Below, piece by piece: positions 18,252-24,542 of a stretch of DNA of 64,000 bases. The DNA comes from Acidovorax sp. Leaf160 (GTDB taxonomy: Bacteria; Pseudomonadota; Gammaproteobacteria; Burkholderiales; Burkholderiaceae_C). The translations under genes and the position numbers were made by a program. The DNA lies in assembly GCF_001424265.1 (NCBI RefSeq), contig NZ_LMOV01000027.1, positions 124,001 to 188,000 on the forward strand, read 5' to 3'. Each line of letters starts with the position of its first letter. Positions within the stretch are counted from its first letter, which is position 1. Below the pieces are notes generated by a model, which did not search any database, was not told where the DNA came from, and saw nothing but the letters and a program-made list of their open reading frames with translations.

Positions 18252-18284
18252 ACCTCCCAGCGACCTCCCAGCGACCTCCCAGCG
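18252..18284. repeat. Three tandem copies of ACCTCCCAGCG
   Basis: An 11-bp unit repeated three times, with a partial fourth, ends about 22 bp upstream of the LprI-like gene. A second tandem pair (CCGATGCCTGACAC twice) lies at about 18190-18217. Both are in the divergent gap 18036-18306 and overlap the likely promoter or leader, so copy-number change could alter expression. Confidence 0.7.
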
Positions 18285-18306
18285 ACCCTTTTCACCAGCG
18301 GATCAG

Positions 18307-19017
18307 ATGAAAAAAGTACTTGCCACCGGCATGGCGCTCGCCACCCTCGGCCTCGGCCTCCCTCTCTCCGCCGCAGCGCATACCGCGGGCGCCTTCATGA
18401 AGAATCCAGCCTTCAGCGGCGCGCCTCCGCAGCAGTGCGTCTCGACCGTGGAGATGCAGCACTGCGCGGCCCACGAACTGCGCGTTGCCGATGCCGAGAT
18501 GAGCCAGCGCTATGCCGAAGTCCGCGCCAGCCTGGGCGCAGCGGCGCAAAAGAAGCTGTTGACGGAACAACGGGGCTGGTTGAAGTCGCGGGACCGCGAC
18601 TGCCTTGCCCAGGGGCGCGATGGCGGGTCGATGGCATCGATCGCCGTCGCCCGCTGCTGGGTGGAAGTGACGAAGGAGCGCGCCGCGTCGCTGGAAGCCA
18701 GGCTTGCGCCAAAAGCCACGGCGGAGGGGCCGTGGCCCGCCGCCGCCTTCCTCGGCCGCTGGCGCGGCGGCGAGGGCACGGTGATGAAGATCTCCCGCAA
18801 GGGCGAAGGGTTCTCCATCGAGAACCAGTGGGGGCTGGACGCGGGGATGCGCGGCACGTTCGCTGGCACCCTCACGGCGGCCGGACTTCGCTTCGAGCGC
18901 GGCGGCGTCGTGGAGACGGCCCGCCCGGGCCCGGGCGATTCCGTGAACCGCAGTGCCTTGCGAGGCAAGAGGGATTGCCTCGTGGTCTCCCAGGATGAAG
19001 GTTACTGCCGGTACTGA
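18307..19017 (+). CDS. Secreted LprI-like (DUF1311) protein
   Basis: 236 residues with a cleavable signal peptide (MKKVLATGMALATLGLGLPLSAAAH). Residues about 40-135 match the DUF1311/lysozyme-inhibitor LprI pattern: CVSTVEMQHCAAHELRVADAEM, then EQRGWLKSRDRDCLAQ and RCWVEVTKERAASLEARL, with paired cysteines likely forming disulfides. The C-terminal half (about 140-236) is a separate beta-rich domain of unknown role with a Cys pair (KRDCLV, EGYCRY). Periplasmic or envelope location is expected. Binding of lysozyme is known for some LprI proteins but cannot be assumed here. It ends 12 bp from the convergent Bug gene. Confidence 0.8.
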   Translation: MKKVLATGMALATLGLGLPLSAAAHTAGAFMKNPAFSGAPPQQCVSTVEMQHCAAHELRVADAEMSQRYAEVRASLGAAAQKKLLTEQRGWLKSRDRDCLAQGRDGGSMASIAVARCWVEVTKERAASLEARLAPKATAEGPWPAAAFLGRWRGGEGTVMKISRKGEGFSIENQWGLDAGMRGTFAGTLTAAGLRFERGGVVETARPGPGDSVNRSALRGKRDCLVVSQDEGYCRY

Positions 19018-19029
19018 GCTGCAGACCGC

Positions 19030-20022
19030 TCAATCCAGCTGCAGTCCCGCCTCCTTCGCTGCCTTGGGCAGCACCGCCAGCTCGCGCTGCAGGACCGCCG
19101 CAAATGCCTCGGGGGTGTTGTCGGAGGCCGGGGCCACGCCGCCGAGGTCCAGCAGGCGCTGGCGGAACGCGGGCTCCGCGGTGATCTTGGCGATCTTTTC
19201 CCCCAGCAGCTTGACGATGGGCGCGGGTGTCTTGGCAGGTGCCACCACGCCGAACCAGACGTCGAAGTCGACTCCGCCGGGCACGCCCTGCTCCGTCAGG
19301 GTGGGGATGTCCGGCCACAGTTCCGAGCGGCCCTGCCGCAGCTGACCGAGCGCCCGGAGCTTGCCCGACTGGATGAAGCTGCGCACATCGCCCGTGCCCA
19401 GCAGGCCCCAGGCCACCTCGTTGGCCATCAACGACTGCACCAGCGGCGCGCCGCCCTTGTAGGGCACATGCGTGAAATGGCCGCTGGCGTGGCTGTTGAC
19501 CGCTTCCGAGGCCAGATGCGACAGGCCGCCGGCCCCTGCGGAGCCATACGCCATGCCGCCCTTGCCCGCCTTCCTGCCGGCCTCCAGCAGTTCCTTCACG
19601 TTCCTGTAGGGCGACTTTTCCGGCACGACCAGAATCAGCGGAGCCAGGGAGACGCGGGCCACCGGCACGAAGTCCGCCGCGGCGAAGCCCGGCTTCTTGT
19701 AGATCTCGGGGTTGATCGACAGCATGCCCGTGAGCGTGATGGCCAGCGAGTAGCCGTCGGGGGCGCTCAGCGCGACTTGGCTCATGGCGATGTTGCCGCC
19801 CGCGCCGGGGCGGTTCTCCACGATGATCGGCTGCCCCAGCTCTTCCTGGAGCCGTGGCTGCAGAGTCCGCGCAGCCACGTCCGTGGCGCCTCCGGCGGGG
19901 TAGGGCACGACCAGGCGGATGGGCTTGCTCGGGTAGTTGCCCTGGGCCAGCCCGGCCGAGGTGAGTCCGAGCGAGAAGGCGGCTGCGAGGGCGAGGCGGC
20001 CGAGAAGATGAATGCTGCGCAC
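19030..20022 (-). CDS. Bug family (TctC-type) tripartite tricarboxylate transporter substrate-binding protein
   Basis: 330 residues with a Sec signal (LALAAAFSLGLTSAGLAQ). The Bug hallmarks are present: YPSKPIRLVVPYPAGGATDV near the N-terminus, ENRPGAGGNIA, HVPYKGGAPLVQSL and DIPTLTEQG. It binds a carboxylated solute in the periplasm. It is the last gene of a minus-strand set behind a lyase and a two-subunit hydratase, so its ligand is probably the substrate of that pathway. No TctAB permease is in this cluster, which is common for Bug proteins. Confidence 0.92.
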   Translation of the reverse strand: MRSIHLLGRLALAAAFSLGLTSAGLAQGNYPSKPIRLVVPYPAGGATDVAARTLQPRLQEELGQPIIVENRPGAGGNIAMSQVALSAPDGYSLAITLTGMLSINPEIYKKPGFAAADFVPVARVSLAPLILVVPEKSPYRNVKELLEAGRKAGKGGMAYGSAGAGGLSHLASEAVNSHASGHFTHVPYKGGAPLVQSLMANEVAWGLLGTGDVRSFIQSGKLRALGQLRQGRSELWPDIPTLTEQGVPGGVDFDVWFGVVAPAKTPAPIVKLLGEKIAKITAEPAFRQRLLDLGGVAPASDNTPEAFAAVLQRELAVLPKAAKEAGLQLD

Positions 20023-20094
20023 GATGCTTGTCTCCTGGTTTTCTGACGTGGGGAAGGTCGGGGGGGGGCGGCCGGGCGCCGCCCGGCTGGCGTC

Positions 20095-20976
20095 TCAATG
20101 CGGCGCGGCGTTTTCGTACTGCGCCTGGCGTTCCTCCAGCGCATGCCAGCCGATCAGCGCCTTGAAATCGGCCATGGTGGTTTGGGGAAACGGCAGGTCC
20201 GCGTAGTCACCCGACCGGCGGCGCGCCAGTTCGGCCAGGTTGGCCTGCACCCCATGCACGATGGTCAGCAGGCTGGCGATCGGATAGGACGCAAAGGCCG
20301 CCACGCTTTCGATCTGCGCGCGCGTGAGGCTGGTCATCCACGTGCCGGCCATCAACTGCAGCGAGAGGCGCCGCCCGCACACTGCGTGCAGTTCGACCAG
20401 CTGCTCGTAGCGTTGGAAGGTGCGCGAGATGGGCTGGATCAGGTCGGCGCCGGCTTCCGCATAGCGGGCGGCGCGGTCCAGCGCCTCGCCAGGGTCCATC
20501 GCGTCGGTGCGGGCCACGATCAGCAGGTTGGGGTCCTGGCGCGCGTCGAGTGCCGCCTTGATGCGCGCCAGAGCGTCGTTCACCGACACCAGGGTCGATG
20601 TGGTCGTCGCCGCGGGGCAGCGCTTCGGGCTGATCTGGTCTTCGATCTGCAACGCGGCCGCACCGGCCTTTTCGAACTCGCGGACGGTGCGGCCCATGTT
20701 GAGCACGCTGCCGTAGCCGGTGTCCGCGTCCACGAAGATGGGCTTGCGCACCACGTTCGCCATCCGGTGGACCGTGGCCACGTTCTCGCTCATGGTGTAG
20801 AGCTCCATGTCGGGCTGCCCGAGCAGCGCCGCGGAAATTCCGAAGCCGGTGCTGAAGATGCCGTCGAAGTCGGACTGGTCGACCAGCAAGGCCGACAGCG
20901 CGTCCTGCGCGCCGCCAAACCACAGGGTCGAGCCGCTTTCAATGCGTTGCCGCAGCGAGTGACGAGAAAGGTTCAT
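20095..20976 (-). CDS. Isocitrate lyase / PEP mutase superfamily lyase
   Basis: 293 residues from ATG 20976, which has GGAG seven bases upstream. The barrel signature is clear: FVDADTGYG with metal-binding Asp83 and Asp85, then IEDQISPKRC with Glu112, Asp113 and Cys120. Family lyases split C-C bonds of 2-hydroxy di- or tricarboxylates. The flexible-loop motif is usually KRCGH; here Cys120 is followed by Pro-Ala, so the catalytic loop is altered. That may mark a different substrate such as 2,3-dimethylmalate. It lies in line with the hydratase subunits upstream and the Bug receptor downstream, and probably forms one operon with them. Methylisocitrate lyase and oxaloacetate decarboxylase are alternatives. 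Confidence 0.88.
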   Translation of the reverse strand: MNLSRHSLRQRIESGSTLWFGGAQDALSALLVDQSDFDGIFSTGFGISAALLGQPDMELYTMSENVATVHRMANVVRKPIFVDADTGYGSVLNMGRTVREFEKAGAAALQIEDQISPKRCPAATTTSTLVSVNDALARIKAALDARQDPNLLIVARTDAMDPGEALDRAARYAEAGADLIQPISRTFQRYEQLVELHAVCGRRLSLQLMAGTWMTSLTRAQIESVAAFASYPIASLLTIVHGVQANLAELARRRSGDYADLPFPQTTMADFKALIGWHALEERQAQYENAAPH

Positions 20977-21042
20977 GTGGGTACTCCAGAAATCGGGCAC
21001 CCCCGTGGTGCCGCTTGATCACGCGCGTCCATCCCCGAGGCG

Positions 21043-21582
21043 TCATGCCGGCTCGGGCGGTGTGGCCCGCCGGGCCGGGCGCATGCGCTCCTTGAGATAC
21101 GGAATCAGGCCGCCTGCCTCGAGCATGCCCCGCTCGGAAGCGGAGAAGGGCTGCAGCGCCAGCGTCTGGCCGGTGCGCAGGTTCTGCACCTCGCCTGCGG
21201 TCCAGTCCACCGTGAGCTCGTCTCCGCGGGCGGCGGCGGCACGGATGCCGGGGCAGGTGACGAGCGGAAAGCCCATGCTCATCTCGCCCCGGAAGAACCC
21301 CGGCGAGAAGGACTCGGCGATCACCGCCGAGATGCCCAGGCGCCGCATGGCCCGCATGGCGGGGTAGTGCGGATGCCCGTAGCCGAAGTTCTCGCCGCCC
21401 ACGAGCAGGTCGCCCCGCGCCACGGTGGCGGCAAACCCGGCGGTGTAGTCGGCCATCGCCAGCGCGGCCAGCTCGGACACGTCGGTGATCTTGATGTTGC
21501 GCACACCGACGATCAGGTCGATGTCGTAATCGTCTTCCTCGAAGACCCAGGCCACGCGGCCTCGCAGGTTGTGCAGGCTCAT
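21043..21582 (-). CDS. Aconitase-family hydratase, small (swivel) subunit; LeuD/DmdB-like
   Basis: 179 residues. The swivel-domain fold is recognisable from GRVAWVFEEDDYDIDLIVG, the glycine-rich ENFGYGHPHYPA (the place of GSSREHA in classic aconitases) and GISAVIAESFSPGFFRGEM. With the large subunit it forms a two-subunit hydro-lyase for a hydroxy-dicarboxylate. The start codon overlaps the stop of the large-subunit gene by 4 bp, so the two are translationally coupled. True leuD is normally next to leuB in these bacteria; here the partner is an ICL-family lyase, which argues against leucine synthesis. Confidence 0.88.
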   Translation of the reverse strand: MSLHNLRGRVAWVFEEDDYDIDLIVGVRNIKITDVSELAALAMADYTAGFAATVARGDLLVGGENFGYGHPHYPAMRAMRRLGISAVIAESFSPGFFRGEMSMGFPLVTCPGIRAAAARGDELTVDWTAGEVQNLRTGQTLALQPFSASERGMLEAGGLIPYLKERMRPARRATPPEPA

Positions 21583-22874
21583 GCCGCAGCTCCCGCGGCG
21601 TGGGCCGTGCCGGCGAGGTACGGCCGGGGGTCCGCGATGCGCCCCTCCAGTGCGGAGGCGGCGACCACCGCCGCATTGCAGATGTAGATTTCCGAATCCA
21701 CGCTGCCCATGCGGCCTGGGGTGTTCAGCGTGCCCGTGGAGACGGCGCGCTGTCCGGCACTCATGGTGGCGATGCGCCCGAAGCAGTAGTCGCAGCTGGG
21801 CGAGCTGATGAAGGCGCCCGCTTCCACCAGGGTCTCGATCAGGCCCTCCCGCGCGGCGGCCGCCATGATGGCTCTGGAGGTGGGCACGACGTGCAGCTGA
21901 AAGCCCGGCTGGATCTGCCTGCCACGCAGCACCTGCGCCGCGATGCGCAGGTCCTCGAGCCGGCCGCTGGCGCAGGAACCCAGGTAGCCGGTGTGCACCT
22001 GCACGCCGGTGTAGTCCGCGAGATTGCGCGTGTTGGCCGGGCTGGGCGGCACCACGACGATCGGCTCGAGACCGGAGACGTCGATGGTCACGACGCGTTC
22101 ATACACGGCGTCGGGGTCGGGATAGACCGGCTCCATCGCGATCTTCGAGCGCCCCTGCACGTACTCCAGCGTCTTTGCATCCGGCGCAATCAACATGGTG
22201 TTCGCGCCCAGGAACATGGCCTGGCCGCAGATCACCTGCCTGCCCTCGATGCTCATGGCGTCGATGACCGGGCCGCTCAGTTCCACCACCTTGAACCGGC
22301 AGGAGGCCGGCCCCATGACGCGCACCATGTGGTGGAACACGTCCCTGGCCATCACGCCGGGTTGCAGGGTGCCGGTCAGTTCCACCTTGATGGTGGCCGG
22401 CACGGTCAGCGTGAGGTGCTCCGTGGCGAATGCCTCCACCACGCCTTTCCGGGCGCCGAAGGCATAGGTGCCGAACGCACCCAGCTGGCTGACGTGGCCA
22501 TCGAAATGCACGGCGAAGGCGCCCGGCGTCGCGTAGCCCAGTTCCGCTGCCACCTGGTGGCCGATGCCTTCGCGCTCATGCACCGGCACGCCCTGTTCCT
22601 TGCCCCATGCGCGGGTGATCTGGTGCAGCTCTTCCTCCTTGGGCGCGGTGGCCGGCACCATGTGGTCGATGAAGAGCACGAAGCGTTCGGGGCTGGAGAC
22701 TTTCTCCACGCCGAAGTCTTCCCGTGTTTCCTTGAAGAACACGTCGGTGTAGCCCGGAAAGTCGTACGTGATCACGAAGTCCGGGCGGGCCGTGATCTCC
22801 TGGCCCGGCACCACCTGGGCCTGGCCGCAGGCGCGGGCAAGGATTTTTTCGGTCATCGTCTGGGGCAAGTGCAT
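21579..22874 (-). CDS. Aconitase-family hydratase, large Fe-S subunit; LeuC/DmdA-like
   Basis: About 431 residues. The start is uncertain: ATG 22874 sits directly against an AGGAG, TTG 22868 is ideally spaced from it, and ATG 22856 (MTEKILARACG) is the usual family start. The three [4Fe-4S] cysteines are present in GSCASGRLEDL and SPSCDYCFGR. The second group replaces the common GPSCGPC, and GSCASG replaces GSCTNG, so this is a divergent homologue. Catalytic His residues appear in FIDHMVP. It dehydrates or hydrates a substituted malate or maleate, then hands the product to the lyase encoded downstream. It is divergent from an IclR gene across two operator-like palindromes. Confidence 0.88.
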   Translation of the reverse strand: MHLPQTMTEKILARACGQAQVVPGQEITARPDFVITYDFPGYTDVFFKETREDFGVEKVSSPERFVLFIDHMVPATAPKEEELHQITRAWGKEQGVPVHEREGIGHQVAAELGYATPGAFAVHFDGHVSQLGAFGTYAFGARKGVVEAFATEHLTLTVPATIKVELTGTLQPGVMARDVFHHMVRVMGPASCRFKVVELSGPVIDAMSIEGRQVICGQAMFLGANTMLIAPDAKTLEYVQGRSKIAMEPVYPDPDAVYERVVTIDVSGLEPIVVVPPSPANTRNLADYTGVQVHTGYLGSCASGRLEDLRIAAQVLRGRQIQPGFQLHVVPTSRAIMAAAAREGLIETLVEAGAFISSPSCDYCFGRIATMSAGQRAVSTGTLNTPGRMGSVDSEIYICNAAVVAASALEGRIADPRPYLAGTAHAAGAAA

Positions 22875-22887
22875 CTCCTGCTGGCAT

Positions 22888-22898
22888 CCACAATGTGG
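22888..22898. promoter_or_regulatory. IclR-type operator candidate 1 (CCACAATGTGG)
   Basis: A perfect 11-bp palindrome with the shape CCACAnTGTGG lies 14 bp before the hydratase start at 22874. With its flank it reads ATTGCCACATTGTGGA on the minus strand, matching the second site on the plus strand. Placement next to the hydratase start suggests repression of that operon. Confidence 0.65.
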
Positions 22899-22973
22899 CA
22901 ATGAGTTCTGCGTCTAAAGTGTCATTACATGGCCGATGCGAGTTGGCCTTTTCAGGTAGAACCCCAGTTATTG

Positions 22974-22984
22974 CCACACTGTGG
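22974..22984. promoter_or_regulatory. IclR-type operator candidate 2 (CCACACTGTGG)
   Basis: A perfect palindrome of the same CCACAnTGTGG form, with the flank ATTGCCACACTGTGGA, ends 9 bp before the IclR start at 22994. Its centre is 86 bp from that of site 1, about eight helical turns, and the two 16-bp sites are in opposite orientation. It overlaps the ribosome-binding region of the regulator, consistent with autoregulation. Confidence 0.65.
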
Positions 22985-22993
22985 AAACAAAAT

Positions 22994-23845
22994 ATGCCCC
23001 AGCCACCCATCCCCCCAGACAAGGCTCCTGCCGAGCGAAGCGCGCGAACCGGAACGCAGAGCATCGAGCGGGTGGTCGGCATGCTGCGCGTGGTCGCGTC
23101 CCGCGGGCGGGGCGGCATGCGCATCGCGGACGTCGTGAACGCCAGTGGCTTGCCGATGTCCACCTGCTTTCGCATGCTGCAGAGACTCGAGGCCGAGGGC
23201 CTGGTGGTCCGCGATGCGATGACCCGCAAATACCACCTGGGCCCGCTGCTGCATGAGCTGGGCCTGCTGGCGCAGCCCCGCTACCAGCTGGCCGAACTGT
23301 GCGAGCAGGCCATGCAGGCGATTGCCGACGAGACGCAGGACACCGTCTACCTCAGCGAGCGAAGAGGGGTGGAGTCGATCTGCACCCACCGGGTTCTGGG
23401 CGACTACCCCATCAAGGCGCTGACGCTGGACGTGGGAATCCGCCGCCCCATGGGGGTGGGCGCCGGCGGCCTCGCGATATTGAGCGGTCTGCCTGACACC
23501 GAGGTCGAGCAGGTCATCGAGGCCAACGGGGCCCGCTACTCCAAGTTCGGCGCCTTCCAGCCCGGGTTCCTGGAGCAGGCGGTGGCCGAAACGCGGAACC
23601 AGGGCTATGCGTTCCTCGACAGTGCGGCGACGCCCGGGACCGCTGCCGTAGGGGTGGCCTTCCCTTCCGGCAGCCCGATGGCCGCCCTGAGCGTGGCAGC
23701 GATATCCAGTCGCCTGGGGCCGGAGCGGCGCGCCCAGGTGGCGAAGATCATTGCCAGACAGGTCCGGGCGGTCTGCGCGCTCCTGCCATCGGCGGCCGCA
23801 GGCGAACAGGTGTCGGCTGCCAGGAATCGAGCCCCCGGCAGGTAG
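22994..23845 (+). CDS. IclR family transcriptional regulator
   Basis: 283 residues from ATG 22994; a longer in-frame start inside operator 1 is rejected. The N-terminal winged helix (about residues 20-80) reads TQSIERVVGMLRVVAS, then GLPMSTCFRMLQRLEAEGLV. It is followed by the IclR effector-binding domain (about 90-265), with the typical DTVYLSERRG and GAGGLAILSGLP. It is divergent from the hydratase/lyase/Bug operon, with two identical palindromes in the 119-bp gap, so it is very likely the local regulator. The effector is presumably a pathway acid. Confidence 0.93.
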   Translation: MPQPPIPPDKAPAERSARTGTQSIERVVGMLRVVASRGRGGMRIADVVNASGLPMSTCFRMLQRLEAEGLVVRDAMTRKYHLGPLLHELGLLAQPRYQLAELCEQAMQAIADETQDTVYLSERRGVESICTHRVLGDYPIKALTLDVGIRRPMGVGAGGLAILSGLPDTEVEQVIEANGARYSKFGAFQPGFLEQAVAETRNQGYAFLDSAATPGTAAVGVAFPSGSPMAALSVAAISSRLGPERRAQVAKIIARQVRAVCALLPSAAAGEQVSAARNRAPGR

Positions 23846-24065
23846 CGCTGCATTTGCCGCTGGCGGTCTGATGTCCAGGCCCGGTCCACTGGCGGCCCAC
23901 GGCGGCGCTGGTGTGGAAAGCGGCTTTTCCTGACACGCGGGCATGCGTCTTCGGACACTGCGGCGCCTATGATTGCCAATGCAACCAATTGTTAGCCGTC
24001 GCAGATCGGAACGCTCCGCCACGCCCCACCCACCCAAAGCCTCGCAGGGGGCATGAGGCTTTTGC

Positions 24066-24539
24066 ATGCCACGGATCATGATCCGCCATAGACGCGCTCT
24101 GCGTGCCCTGGGCGTGACCCTGCTGGAACTGATGATCGCAGTCACGGTCGTCGGCTTGCTGATGGGGGTCGCCGTGCCCAGCTATCACGCCTACCTCGAT
24201 CGCACGAAGATCGCCGTCGCGAAGAAGGACATCCTGGAGATCAGCTACAAGCTGGAGCGGGCGCTCTACTCGACCAATGCCTATCCGCGGACCTTGGCGG
24301 AACTGCCCGAAACGCGGCTGGACCCCTGGGGGAACCCATACCAGTATCTGTCCATGGAAGGCGCCAAGGTGGGCGACAAGCGCAAGGACAAGTCGCTGCA
24401 CCCGCTCAACAGCGACTACGACCTCTACAGCATGGGCCCCGACGGCCGAAGCCAGACGCCGTTGACCGCCAGGGCGAGCCGTGACGACATCATCCGTGCC
24501 AACAACGGCGGCTTCATCGGCGTGGCTGAGGACTATTGA
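24066..24539 (+). CDS. Type IV pilin-like / GspG-like pseudopilin
   Basis: 157 residues; start 24066 has GAGG seven bases upstream. The prepilin peptidase site is G16|VTLLELMIAV, with Glu at mature position 5 and a hydrophobic helix that continues through VVGLLMGVAVPSYHAYL. The globular part (AYPRTLAELPETRLDPWGNPYQYL and DYDLYSMGPDGRSQTP) is the GspG-type C-terminal domain with its calcium-binding loop region. Such major pseudopilins polymerise in the type II secretion pseudopilus, but no other gsp genes are near. The stop is 3 bp before the start of a GGDEF/EAL protein gene, so the two are almost certainly co-transcribed. Confidence 0.88.
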   Translation: MPRIMIRHRRALRALGVTLLELMIAVTVVGLLMGVAVPSYHAYLDRTKIAVAKKDILEISYKLERALYSTNAYPRTLAELPETRLDPWGNPYQYLSMEGAKVGDKRKDKSLHPLNSDYDLYSMGPDGRSQTPLTARASRDDIIRANNGGFIGVAEDY

Positions 24540-24542
24540 CGC

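Noticed and set aside
21579-23845. leuCD of leucine synthesis
   Set aside because: No leuB or leuA nearby, partner is an ICL-family lyase and an IclR regulator, and the Fe-S phrases diverge from LeuC.
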